A DNA stretch of 64,000 bases, taken from contig MU858069.1 in assembly GCA_033297075.1 (NCBI GenBank), forward strand, positions 62,001-126,000. Direction: 5' to 3'. This stretch comes from Rhypophila decipiens. Its lineage: Eukaryota; Ascomycota; Sordariomycetes; Sordariales; Naviculisporaceae. Numbering within the stretch: position 1 is the first letter of the stretch; each line of letters starts with the position of its first letter. A model generated the notes under the pieces. That model did no database searches. It was not told the origin of the DNA and saw only the letters and a program-made list of their open reading frames with translations. Of the stretch, positions 34,427 through 45,120 are shown piece after piece. The position numbers were made by a program, and so were the translations under genes.

Positions 34427-35625
34427 ATGCCTTCCAACCCCGAGGCTCTCGCAACGACCGTGGCCCTGGATCGCGTCCAGGTTCCAGAGGATGTTCTGGC
34501 CCTGAAGATTGAGGATCTTGTTTCAACCCTTCCTCGTGCGGTCATGTACCAGAAAAACATCCAGAGGCTTAAAACGGCAAGCAGATTGGATCTGGACTTC
34601 GACACATTATCAATATCCACCAGAACGGGTCTGATACTTTTCCACAACGCAACAGACGAGCAGATGGAGTCCGAATCTCAAAATGATGGCGATATAATTG
34701 GACTCAAGGACATTCCTATGTGGCAGCGCTTCCATGCTGCTGTCGAGAACCGGTCTGAACGCAAGGGGGTGCCAGTGGGGTGGACTTATTTCGAGATGAA
34801 TGACCTCAAGGATATCGCTGTCAAGATTGTTAATACTGTTTATCCCGACTACCCGACACGGTCAAGCGTGAAGAAGATTGTTGAAGACTGTCACAGGGGA
34901 TTTCTCGGCGTCTTATACCCCATAGACGCGGTTATATCAGTCCTGGAGAACACACCAATCTTCCAACGGGATATATCCCTACCTCTAGGCATAGACGATC
35001 TCAAGGGCCCAGAAGGGGCTGGTCGCGTTACCCTCAAGATACTCCATCGTGCGCTCTTAACTTTGGACAGTGGAGACGGGGCAGAGGGGGACTGGAACGA
35101 CGACATTATGTACCGGTTTATACGGCCCATTGATTGGTTGTTACGCGGAGGGGCCTTCAGAGACCGGTTACATGATGATCTCAAGCGTTTCCGTGACGAC
35201 TACGGTCCCGCCCATCCCCCTCGGTTATCTATCCGTTCCTGAAGACCCTACCCCGCGAGGAGCAAATCCGGCATTGGGTTACTGTCCTCGACGCAGTTCA
35301 CGACAAGTTTGGGTATTACGCAGAGGTCAAGAACGAGTACCTGCGTCCCCTAGATCACTTCCCTGACATCTGGCCCGAAGTCGATGCCCAACTCGCTCGC
35401 AACAGGGACCCAAGCACGACAGAGGCATCTGAATCTGAAGATTCCGGAGTAAGTGATGCGGATAAGGTCAGTGACCGGGATGTTCACAAGGACTGGGATG
35501 ATTTCGGGCATTGGGAGGACTTCGATTCTATGTGGGATACTCCCAAGGACCAGGATGACTGGGAGGACTGGGAGGATTGGGTTTCTGGACGGGCATCCAA
35601 GAAGCGCAAGATTGGTGATGCCTAA
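34427..35625 (+). pseudogene. Family member B (unrecognised family, frameshifted)
   Basis: The frame starts at ATG 34427 (MPSNPEALATTVALDRVQVP) and contains LDLDFDTLSISTRTGLILFH, NATDEQMESE, IIGLKDIPMWQRF, LYPIDAVISVLENT and GAGRVTLKILHRALLTL. It stops at 35242, but the homologous sequence goes on in another frame: PSVIYPFLKTLPREEQIRHW, DKFGYYAEVKNEYLRP, an acidic stretch rich in DW repeats, and the C-terminal signal SGRASKKRKIGDA ending at 35625. The break is at CATCCCCCTCGG; one more C in the five-C run restores a single frame of ~399 residues. It lies divergent from member A, with a homologous 3' flank. The product is probably nuclear (KKRK); the function is unknown. Confidence 0.65.
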
Positions 35626-35939
35626 GCCCCATAGGCATCTCAGGGACGCAGTTCAAGGGTTTCTTTTTGCCTTGCCCCTTGCATTTGACGCGCTGGGTCA
35701 AAACATCTCTGCCGGACCCCTAGCCCAAGCGGTCATCACCTTGGGGCAGGGACCGGCCTGTCATGGGGGCTGAAGCATCATCGAGCCATACCTCCATGCT
35801 GTAAGGTCCAACCTTTCACAGAGTCCCGATATTCACTTTTCCTTTCCACCTCTGTTCTGGGGGTCAGTCATTCATTCCTATCGTCTAGGGTCAGGAGTTT
35901 CGCCAACGGTTTTGAGCATTTCTATAGTCTGGGGGTACG

Positions 35940-36500
35940 CAATATTTCAACATCGCCTAACAGGGAGAAGAATACGGAGGGTCCAGAGTTTTCGCGAAGG
36001 TTTGAGCATTTCCATGGTCTGAGGGTACGAAAGGATTTCAGCATCACAATCGAGTATATCGCCCACTGGGAGAAGAAAAGTATGAAGGGTCCAGAGTTCA
36101 ACATCGAGGCCGGAAGGGAGTGGGCAGTGGTCTAAGGCTAAAAGTTTGCGTTTTATTTGTCTTTGAGCATTTTGGTAGTCTGTGCCCAAACACCGGTATT
36201 CATTTCAAGGGGTCTTGGAGTTCAACACCGGGGGTCTAGAGAATTCAACATTGAGGCTGGAAGGAAGTGGGGATTGGTCTAAGGGTTAAACTTTGCGTTT
36301 TCTTTGCCTTTGGAGCATTTTGGTAGTCTGGGCCCAAGCACAGGCATGCATTTCACTTGAAAAGGGTCCGAGAGGAAAGAACGGAGGTCTAGAGAAATTG
36401 AATTTGAGACTGGAAGGGCAGTGAGTAGTAGTCTAGGGCTAAAAGCTTACATTTCTTTCTCTCTTTCAAGCGTCTTAGTAGACAGCGGTCAAGAGCAACG
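35940..36500. repeat. ~150-bp tandem repeat downstream of member B
   Basis: Landmarks AACATCGAGGC / AACATTGAGGC / GAATTTGAGAC recur at ~36100, 36248 and 36400. Each is followed by GGAAGG-AGTGG, GGTCTAAGGCTAAAAG and GCATTTTGGTAGTCTG. The same unit occurs downstream of member C (44830-45100) and, once and inverted, downstream of member A. Confidence 0.8.
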
Positions 36501-37814
36501 CTTTTCGAACGACCCCAAGAGGTTATATTCGTCTAGGTCTTTAAGAGCGTTCACTTCAATTCATCACTTTGGGCAATTCATGGTCTGAAGACCTTGAACC
36601 CTTAACAAACTATTTTCCTATTACGTGCCTCTTAAAGAGGTGTCTAGGCCTTAAAGAAGTATCTAAGCCTTGATGACATGTCTTGCCCCCAAGATCTTAT
36701 CCAACTATTATGATAAGCAGCGCATGGAGATACATCTAATTCTGAAATACATGCCTAGCCCTTAGAAAGCTGTCTAGCCGTTGAGAATGTGTCAATGTCT
36801 CAGAGATCTGACCAGCCTTTGACGATACACTCGGCTCTGGAATATATGTCTAGCACCCGAAATGCGCTGTCACGGGGAATCATGATAAAAGTATGGGCCT
36901 TATATAGAGACCCCCGGCCAAAGTCGATGAAGTATATGTATGATCGTGAGATCTTAGCATACCCTTTATCACTCTCCACAGCAGGCTGACATCTCATGGG
37001 GTGGCACCATTTCTTGGTTTACCCAAGACCATAAGACTCTCTAGGGGGCTGAATTCCGACCATGAAATTGGTTCAAAGGCTTGAGGGCTTTGAAGTACGT
37101 CTAGACAGCACAACAGTAACCCAGTAACCAGGGCAAGAGTCAAACATGACCTCCAACTTGTATCCCATGACATAATAAAACGCTTTGTCCAAATCATATA
37201 GAGACCCCTTGGTGTTCAGGGGAACCACAGTAACCGCATCTAGACCCCATGGAATGGTTGGTGGTACGAATGGCTTTATCCCGGCATATTATTAAGCTCA
37301 TAAAAGTCAAACAACAGGGTACAGAGAAAAAGAATTGGGGTTTAAAGTATACAACGGCGACCATATGTTGGTGAGGCAAATCCATTCTGGGAAAATGGCA
37401 TCAGGACGGTCGGTATACTTCACGTCCGTCTCTGTTTGCCTGCCTACCAACCTACCAGTTGAGATAAATCACTGATTAGGCGGGAGCATTTAAGGTCTTT
37501 TCTTTTGGGGCAAACGATGCGTAGATCATGGTACTGGCTTCGTTTCATCTGTCTATTACGCTGTAATTAACACAAACGCCTTCAATCCATATCGTGTCTT
37601 GTCTATCTGCATGTGGAAATTCCGTCCTCTGCAGCCAGACAGATAAACGATGGGGTGGATCTTGTCTCATTCATCGTAGTGAAAGGATAACCGTCCTCCT
37701 TTCAGCATTGACCTATCCGGCGGCTGGAACGAGGAGGAAAGCCTCCTACTGTTCTTTAGCTACCGATCAAAACTTGGACCGTTGCCCTTAGGCCACCAAG
37801 TCTGCTTCCTTGCC
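36501..37814. other. 1.3 kb intergenic, right end of accessory block 1
   Basis: At 36590-36850 there are drifting ~40-bp repeats built on GTCTAGCC / TATCTAAGCCTTGA. No gene is supported. The last ~250 bp is presumably the RPN9 3' region. Confidence 0.4.
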
Positions 37815-39028
37815 TTACCAAACATCACGCCCCACCTTCTCGATCCAGTTGCCCAGCTCGTTCACATTGTTGTCCCACTCCTTCAACCGCTGGCGCATGT
37901 TACCGATCTGCTCCATGTCGAGAACCTTGGGCTGGACCCAGTTGATGTGCGCCACCTGATCCACCTGATCAATCGTCCCGCGCAACAGGCCCAAGCTGAG
38001 TGCCTTCATGATGAGATGTTCAATCTCGCCTGGTTTGACCTTGGTCTCGGCTGCTATCGTATCGAAAGTCATGGCTCGGTCATGAGGCGGGCGGCGGAAG
38101 ACGGCCTCCGTCAGCGCAGCCAGATAAATCTTTTGTCGCAGTTGGGGGGAATGCTCTGAGAGGATAGGGTTCTGTCGGATTTTGGGGGCCAACGAGTTGA
38201 AAGTGGTCAAGTCGCCACGGTTGAAGGCGAATAGCAGCTCGCGCACCCACTTGCCCTCAGCGTCCTGGCTCAAGGCGTCGAGTATGGGGTGGAGGAGGAG
38301 TTCTCCGAAGTTGTAGGTGCTGGTGCTCGCCAGGGCGGCCATGCTCAGATCGTAGGCGCGATTGCGACGCTCTGCAGGGCTAAGGGACTTGATGTCGATG
38401 CAGGCGAGGTAGAGCAGCGCATTGCGATAGTAGGAACCAAAGTCCTCCTTGGCCTTGTAGTAGTCGGCGTTGGCATCGTAAAAGGCGGCGTGTACGATGG
38501 TCTCGACAGAGTCGAAGCTGTCAAGTACTCGCTCGGCCTTGTCCAGATCTTTCCGAGCCCCGTCAAAGTCACCTAGGTCGAGTTTCACGCGGGCGACGGC
38601 GATTGTGGCAAAGACGAGAGCGTCTTGGGAGGTATCGGTGTCGACTCTCTTGGCGACGGCCTCCATGAAGGCCAAACGCTCTGCATTGCCTGTTACTGCC
38701 GTCAGTATTGTTCTCACCAGGCCAACAGAGTCGGGAGAAGACTGTGGGGTTCCTGCTTACTCGTGCATTGTGTCGCGGCCTTGAGAGCGAGATCTACGAG
38801 CTTGAGTTGGTTGATCTTATCTGCGAACTTCAAGACGAAGACCTTGTAGAACTGTAGCCGTTGCGGGGCGCTGCCGGGGTGGTTGAAGAATTGTATCAAC
38901 AGATTCGTAAGTTGGTGCCACAACTTGCGTTCCCAGAGCGTCTCGAATTCGATGACCAGTCCTTGAAGGTCCTCGGGAGCTGCATCCCGCTGCTCAGCGA
39001 GAAATTCTGGGATTGCGTCGGCGCTCAT
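37815..39028 (-). CDS. RPN9: 26S proteasome regulatory subunit Rpn9
   Basis: Two exons (39028-38761, 38695-37815) joined over a 65-nt intron give 382 residues, the usual Rpn9 length. It is a subunit of the proteasome lid. The N-terminal helical repeats include LVIEFETLWERKLWHQLTNL and LVDLALKAATQC. The PCI half contains KLDLGDFDGARKDLDKAERV, FDSVETIVHAAFYDANADYY and then the winged-helix part with TFDTIAAETKVKPGEIEHLI and LGLLRGTIDQVDQVAHINWV. The protein ends GNWIEKVGRDVW. The exon joint (TQC-T-TGNAERLAFM) loses no frame. It lies divergent from the complex I gene across ~500 bp. Confidence 0.93.
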
Positions 39029-39522
39029 TGTCGACTGGAATATGGACGCCGGGCACGGGGTATACTGCTTAACGAATCGGTGAGGAAAAGAATGTAATCG
39101 GTTGAGAGGAGTCGCAGTTCGCCTTCTGACAGACTCGGGCAGATCAGAATGTTGTACGTAGTGGGATACAGTCTAATGATGGGATGCTGGATGGTGGGCA
39201 AGGTTGTCCAGGTACAGTTACCTTGAGGCTGGCTCGCCTTGACGCGGCAGCGCAGCCTGGCTAACAACGCTAAACAGCAGCTGGGAGGTACGTACCTTTT
39301 TATGTGGGGAAGCTTTCATCACAGCTGACAGCTCCGAGCAAAGTCTTGGCACACGTGACTAAACACCACCGCAAGCTCCATTCCCTTGCAAGCCAGGTCC
39401 CGGACAGTGAGAGAAGGTGGGCCGGAGTTTTGAAGCGGCTAAGACGAGAGCTCTCAATTGCCTCTACTTACAACGCCAATTGAGAGGGACGCCCATCCTC
39501 TTGCCCTACACACCTCGCAAGA
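39029..39522. promoter_or_regulatory. bidirectional promoter region RPN9 / NDUFA9-type subunit
   Basis: 494 bp between divergent starts. A palindromic CACGTG E-box stands at 39352-39357. No other element is assigned. Confidence 0.4.
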
Positions 39523-41063
39523 ATGGCTCCCTTACCGATCGCGGTGCGGTCGACCCCGAAAATCGCCCGGACCGTCCTCCAGAAGCGAGCCATTTCCGAC
39601 GTCGCCATCACCAGAACCGGCAAGCCCATTATTCGCGTACAAGGTGGCCGGTATGTTCTGGCATCAGCACTGGGCGGACTCGCAAGCTCTTGGGGAATCA
39701 TGCTAATCGTGATGTGTTGCTAGGTCTGCCCTCGGTGGTCACACTGCGACAGTCTTTGGCGCGACAGGAGCTCTCGGGCGATACATCGTGAGCAGACTAG
39801 GTCCGACATTTCCCCTCCACGATACGATATACCACAGCTAGGCTTACCGAACCCTCTGTACAGCGAGACAAGGATGCACCGTCGTCATTCCCTACCGCGA
39901 GGAGATGACCAAGCGTCATCTCAAGGTCACTGGTGATCTTGGCAAGATCGTCTTCATCGTACAGACGCCTCCCCTTCTCCGACGGCATCAATCGCTAAGA
40001 AACGCACACAGGAATACGACCTTCGAAACACCGAGTCGATCGAGGAGAGTGTCCGTCACTCGGACGTCGTTTTCAACTTGGTTGGCCGCAACTACCCCAC
40101 CAAGTGAGTATTTGGCAATGCGCAAGGATGCTGGCTGGGACGACCATTGACACGGTGCAGGAACTTCTCTTTCGAGGATGTCCACGTTGAGGGTGCTGAG
40201 CGGATTGCAGAGGCCGTCGCCAAGTATGATGTCGACCGATTCATCCACGTCTCTTCCTACAATGCCGACCCGGAGTCCGTTTCTGAATTCTACGCCACAA
40301 AGGTAGGCTCTCGATGTTGGATAGGGAATAGAAAATTATCTCTGACAATCTGTTGCAGGGTCGGGGCGAGAAAGCTGTCCGGAACATCTTCCCCGAGACC
40401 ACCATTGTCAGACCTGCCCCGATGTTCGGTTTCGAAGACAACCTCCTCCTCAGGCTTGCGAGTGCCCTGAACGTTTTCACGTCCAACAACATGCAAGAGA
40501 GGTACTGGCCTGTCCACGTAAGTGCAAACCAGTCTTGTCATATTGGATTTTCGTCTGCTAACGCCCCTTTAGGTGATCGATGTTGGCCATGCCCTCGAGA
40601 AGATCTTCTACGATGACAACACTGCATCGCAGACTTTCGAGCTCTACGGCCCCACGAACTACTCGACAGCTGAGATTTCCGAGTTGGTAGACAAGGAAAT
40701 CTTCAAGAAGCGGAGACACATCAACGTTCCAAAGGCGATCATGAAGCCCCTCTCGGGCGTGCTCAACAAAGCCCTTTGGTGGCCAGTTGGCTCTGCTGAT
40801 GAGGTTGAGCGTGAGTTCCACGACCAGTTTATTGATGAGTCCGCAAAGACCTTCAAGGATCTTGGCATCGAGCCCGGTGAGATCAAGGATTATATCTACT
40901 ACTATCTGGTAAGTTTTCGGATCACTAGTCAAGTTCGCACGCACGTCTGCTAACTTTCCAACAGCAAGGATTCCGTAGCTCAGCAATGTACGACCTGCCA
41001 CCAACGACTGAGAAGGAGAAGAGGGAAGAGAAGAAGTATATCCACGTTCTGGACGACCAGTAG
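39523..41063 (+). CDS. nuo-40: NADH:ubiquinone oxidoreductase 40 kDa subunit (NDUFA9 type)
   Basis: Eight exons (39523-39650, 39724-39800, 39864-39958, 40012-40103, 40161-40302, 40359-40517, 40573-40908, 40965-41063) encode 375 residues. It is an accessory subunit of mitochondrial complex I and a member of the atypical short-chain dehydrogenase family that binds NADPH. After a mitochondrial presequence (MAPLPIAVRSTPKIARTVLQ) comes the Rossmann loop ATVFGATGALGRYIVSRLAR. VVFNLVGRNYPTKNFSFEDV, RFIHVSSYNAD and IVRPAPMFGFEDN follow. The C-terminus is charged (KEKREEKKYIHVLDDQ). All introns are 53-73 nt, and every junction restores family sequence. Confidence 0.95.
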
Positions 41064-41406
41064 AGAAACAGTTCGCTGGGTGGAGTCTTGGCGGGATACA
41101 GGGACACCTTGTAGAGTGTACATATGTAACTAGACGAAATATTTCCTAGCTGTTCAGGGGAGCCCCAAAATATTCGATTTTCAAGGAGTGGTGATTGTGA
41201 GAGATCTCTGTAACAAAAAGGTTGGTTTTGTTTGATCATGCTGGGTGCTTGGTCGTGTACTTTATTTACACTGCAAGGCACCGCACGTCTAAAGTTACTG
41301 CTGTGACTCCAAATCCACCCGCTTTTTTTGCAGTGGCCAATCAATGGAGCACTCGTCCACTCAACCACAGCAGCCCAAAGCAGACATCTTAGATCTTTAA
41401 CACAGA
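41064..41406. other. intergenic, nuo-40 to methyltransferase
   Basis: 343 bp between tandem genes. I see nothing in it beyond presumed UTR and promoter sequence. Confidence 0.4.
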
Positions 41407-42644
41407 ATGGCCAACCACGACAGTGACAACGAGGAGTTGTAAGTTGTGCTAGTAAAGACAAATTTTGAGACAAGAGATAAATCCTAACTCAGTTTTCTAC
41501 CTCAAACAGGGCCCTCTCCTCATCGGCCCTTGATGCCCTGAAGGAATTTTATGCCGAGCGGGATGCCCGCGCAGAGCAATTCGCAAAACTCCAGGCCGAA
41601 GCTGAGAAGAAGCATGCCGATGCCGATGGTGCTGCCTCGGCGGGGGCAGGAGGGGAACCGAGTTGGCCCATTTCGATGGAGGCTTTTACTGAGGATTGGA
41701 ATGAGAGCCAATTTTGGGTCAGTATCTCATCCCGGGGGCTTTCTTTCTGAATGACATCACGGTTTATGTTCAAGCTCATTAAATTTGGCTGGCTGATGAG
41801 GCTTTTACTGACCATGTGAGAGGTATAGTACTCTGATGAAACGGCCACTTTGCTAGCCAAGCAACTTCTCGAGGGGGCCACGGCCGAGTCGACTATTGCT
41901 GTTGTGTCAGCGCCTAGTGTCTTTGTTGCGTTGAAGAATATTGTGGTGAGTCGACTTTGTCTCTTGTTTACGGATGGAATCAAGGCAGGACATGATACTC
42001 ACAGATGGCTGGCCAAACAGAACTCCCCAGACGCAAAAGACAAGCCCAAGCCAAAGATGGTACTCCTTGAACATGACAACCGGTTTGGGGTCTTTCCTGA
42101 GTTTGTCTTTTATGACTTTGCGCAGCCACTCAAGTTGCCTGGTATGTGCCCCTCACCAACTGATCTAATGTTGTTGCCCTGAACGATGAGAAGACATAAG
42201 ACTGACTTAAAGGTTCCTTTCCCGGAAATAGGTCATCTAAAAGGAGGCGTTGACCGTATCATCTGTGACCCGCCATTTCTGAGCGAAGATTGTCAGACGA
42301 AGGGTATGTCTTCCTTTGCCCCCCTCATTCGATCAGATTACAGTGTCGAGCTCCGAAATCCTCCATAGTCCCGGCCTGGGAACAGAGCTAACATTGTCTT
42401 CATATCAACAGCCGCTTTGACAGTGCGATGGATGTCGAAAACACCGGTCGAAAACACCAAACTCATAGTCTGCACGGGCGAGAGAATGGAGACACTCGTC
42501 ACCAAGGTATACAAAGCCTTTGGACTGAAGACGACTACCTACGATCCGGTACATGCTCGCGGATTGAGCAATGAGTTTTACTGCTATGCTAATTTCACGC
42601 CGGGGGACGGGGCCTGGAAGTGGAGAGCGGGGAAGGATAATTGA
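41407..42644 (+). CDS. EFM5: Protein-lysine N-methyltransferase Efm5-type (eEF1A)
   Basis: Six exons (41407-41438, 41510-41717, 41829-41945, 42021-42141, 42232-42303, 42412-42644) give 260 residues. The family methylates a lysine of translation elongation factor 1A (Lys79 in yeast) using S-adenosylmethionine. Seen here: LSSSALDALKEFYAERDAR, EDWNESQFWYSDETA, VLLEHDNRFGVFPEFVFYDF and the catalytic-site DPPF (~172-175) in IICDPPFLSEDCQTKAAL, then an FYCYANF C-terminal strand. The third intron (41946-42020, 75 nt) is a multiple of three and open in frame, so reading through it would add 25 residues; I prefer splicing because family members lack that stretch. It is the last gene of the housekeeping trio. 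Confidence 0.88.
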
Positions 42645-43278
42645 CCCTTTGCACATGGTGGAGGAAGGTGCTCTGTTCGATCACTTGCCGGTAGTAAGAG
42701 TTAACTTAAGACGGTACTTGTTGAGATGGAAAGGCATGCTATTGGCAATAACATAATGGTATAGATATTCCGTCCGTGGCATTGAAACACATGACCTAGT
42801 CCAGGTCTCATACATCCGATCAAGTCGGCCGACTCCGATATTTTCACAGCATTCGTCTGAAAAATCATCACTGTACGGCCGGAGGGGAGACGCGCGCCCT
42901 TCGCTTCCTCCAGTCCTCTTACGTATAAATCTTCCTCCTATCCTCCTTCATCATCTTCCTCCTCCGGACTTGCTACTCTACACTCATCTTCGGCGATCTC
43001 CAGTCGCCGTCTTTCTGTGCCACTCCTCCACCTACATTCGAAATCCACCCCAGAACGACTCGGCAAAGAAACCGCCATCTCTGTCTTGGACTGTCCCGTT
43101 CGACTTGCTGTCTGGGAGTTCCGGCCGTAGGTCGCCATCCAAGACCGTCGAGAATCATTCATTCGGGCTAACAATTACGTAGGGACTTTCTTTTCGAAAT
43201 TTGCAAAGTCAAGAGCTCAGGCCACTCAAGGTTCAGCGTCCAAACTTCTTCAAGCCATCCAGCATCCCATTAGCGATC
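42645..43278. other. intergenic, promoter of member C
   Basis: It contains a TATAAAT at 42924 and a CT-rich stretch from 42900 to 43000. No other gene was seen. Confidence 0.4.
42924..42930 (+). promoter_or_regulatory. TATA box of member C (putative)
   Basis: TATAAAT followed by CTTCCTCCTATCCTCCTTC. The same arrangement lies upstream of member A. It is about 350 bp from the nearest candidate start codon, so a long leader or a leader intron is implied. Confidence 0.35.
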
Positions 43279-43291
43279 ATGGAAACCGGCA

Positions 43292-43329
43292 AGGACCAGG
43301 CCCATTGCGAGAAGGACCAGGCCATTGCG
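43292..43329. repeat. imperfect tandem duplication at the 5' end of member C
   Basis: GACCAGGCCCATTGCGAG is followed by AAG and then GACCAGGCCATTGCGAG. The second copy lacks one C, which changes the reading frame. Confidence 0.75.
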
Positions 43330-43355
43330 AGGTGTCAGAGGCCGCCGTGGCGTTT

Positions 43356-44411
43356 ATGGCGAACAAAAACAGGCAGAGGCTTGAAATGGCGAAGAAGCTG
43401 CGGCTGGACTTCAGAACACAATCAATATCCGACAAGACGGGCCTCATACTTTTCCACGGAGCGACAGATGAGCAAATGGACTCCGAATACGAAAGATACG
43501 AAACATATGGTCACGTTCGATACAAAGCATATATGCAGGTGATCGGACTCAAGGACTTTCTTATGTGGTTTGAATTTCTTGATACAATTCCGGAAGAAGG
43601 GTATCGTCGACGTCTCGAGACGGACGACCTTATAAAGATCGCAGAGGCCATTCGCGCGTCTTGGAAGCACAGCCGTCATCTCCCACCAGTTGCACGGTTG
43701 GACGTAAAGAAGGCCGTGGAAAACGCTCACATGAGATTCGTCAACATCGCATATCCTGTGGACGCGGTCATATCCGTTCTGCTGGGCACAGAGTACACAC
43801 CAGGGGATTATGATTTGAACTCGTCTGGTAATTCCCACGCAAGCACGGTACGTTTCAAGGAGGACTACGGAACCGGTCTGGTTACCATCAGGATCCTTCG
43901 ACAAGCCCTTCGTGCTTTCAACCCTTACACCGACGAGGGAAACGTATGGCAGGAGACATGGGAGGACGAGATAAAGTACAAGGTCATAAACCCCCTGAAG
44001 CGATTTTTAGGCACGGGGTATATCATAGAAAAGCTCGGTGGGATGCTCGAGCGCATCCGTGACAAGTACCTCGCTACTGGACCCTCGTCGATAATATATC
44101 GATTCCTAGATACCCTACCCCGCGAGGAGAGGATCCAATACTGGGTAACTATCATTGATGCAACCCACAAGAAGTTTGGGTATTACCCAGAGGTCAAGAA
44201 GGATTATATATACCCTCGCGATATTTGGCCGGAAGTGGAGGCCCAACTCTCTTATCACAAGGATCCGGCAACAACACAAGCGGCTGAGAATGAGGACTCG
44301 GCGAAAGTTGATGACGAGACCAGCGACTCGGATCCTTCCTCGGGTGAGGAAGATGAGGGCGAGTCGGATTCCGGACGGACATCCAAGAAGCGCAAGGTCG
44401 GGGATGCCTAA
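43356..44411 (+). CDS. Family member C (unrecognised nuclear-type protein)
   Basis: The frame from the ATG at 43356 encodes 351 residues (MANKNRQRLEMAKKLRLDF...). Family blocks are SISDKTGLILFHGATDEQMD, VIGLKDFLMWFEF, LDVKKAVENAHMRFV, AYPVDAVISVL, TGLVTIRILRQALRAF, YRFLDTLPREERIQYWV and KFGYYPEVKKDYIYPRDIWP. An acidic linker and the signal TSKKRKVGDA close it. Homology with B continues upstream of this ATG (HCEVSEAAVAF), where no ATG is in frame. An ATG at 43279 lies in another frame, and the two frames differ by one base in a tandem 18/19-bp repeat (GACCAGGCC(C)ATTGCGAG). The true start is therefore uncertain. No known domain; nuclear location is inferred from the KKRKV signal. Confidence 0.65.
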   Translation: MANKNRQRLEMAKKLRLDFRTQSISDKTGLILFHGATDEQMDSEYERYETYGHVRYKAYMQVIGLKDFLMWFEFLDTIPEEGYRRRLETDDLIKIAEAIRASWKHSRHLPPVARLDVKKAVENAHMRFVNIAYPVDAVISVLLGTEYTPGDYDLNSSGNSHASTVRFKEDYGTGLVTIRILRQALRAFNPYTDEGNVWQETWEDEIKYKVINPLKRFLGTGYIIEKLGGMLERIRDKYLATGPSSIIYRFLDTLPREERIQYWVTIIDATHKKFGYYPEVKKDYIYPRDIWPEVEAQLSYHKDPATTQAAENEDSAKVDDETSDSDPSSGEEDEGESDSGRTSKKRKVGDA

Positions 44412-45120
44412 GGAGGCAGTGTTCAAGGGTTATCACTTTCAGATGCCTTGACGTTAACGCCTCGAGTCAAAACACATCCTGCCAGACCCCATATCCCACA
44501 AGTCATCACCATCACCTTTGGCTTAAGTACGACCCGTCATGGGGGCTGAATCTTCGTTCCGGGTCTAACCTCCAGATTGCAAGGTCTATCTTTCACAGAA
44601 CCCCGACATACAGCGGGACTCTATCGTTCGTTGCATTTTCACACGTTTCTTGGGACTCTATCTTTCGTTGCTTTTTTCAAATCTTTTCTTGGGATTCTGG
44701 CTTTCTTATTTTCACTTCGAGGGCAGGGAGTTCGACAAGACGTTTGAGAATTTCCATGGACGAATAGGCACTATTCACCATCTCAGATTTTGGTAGTGAG
44801 AAGGAAAAAGACGCGGGGTCAAGGGAATTCAACATCGAGACCAGAAGGGGCGCGAAAAGTGGTCTGGGGCTAAAAGTTCGCGTTGTTTCTTTCGGGCGTT
44901 CTGGTACACAGGCTCAACCACATGGATTGAAACTTGAAGGGGCCCAAGAGGGAGAGGGAATCTAGAGGGTCTAGAGTCCGACATCTATACTGGGCGAGTG
45001 AAAATGGAGTGAGTGGTGGTCTAGGGCTAAAAGATTTGCGGTGTCTTTCTTTCTTCAGGCGTCTTGGGAGACTTGGGGACAAGGTGTGCATTTCAAAGGC
45101 GTTTGAGAGGCTAGATTCTT
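44412..45120 (+). repeat. 3' flank of member C, homologous to that of member B
   Basis: The first ~200 bp after the stop matches 35626-35830 in scattered blocks (TTCAAGGGTT, GAGTCAAAACA, CAAGTCATCACC, GTCATGGGGGCTGAA, TTTCACAGA.CCCGA). Further on, the ~150-bp unit appears at ~44830 (AACATCGAGACCAGAAGGGG) and ~44978 (GACATCTATACTGGGCG), each followed by GGTCT-GGGCTAAAAG. Confidence 0.7.
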
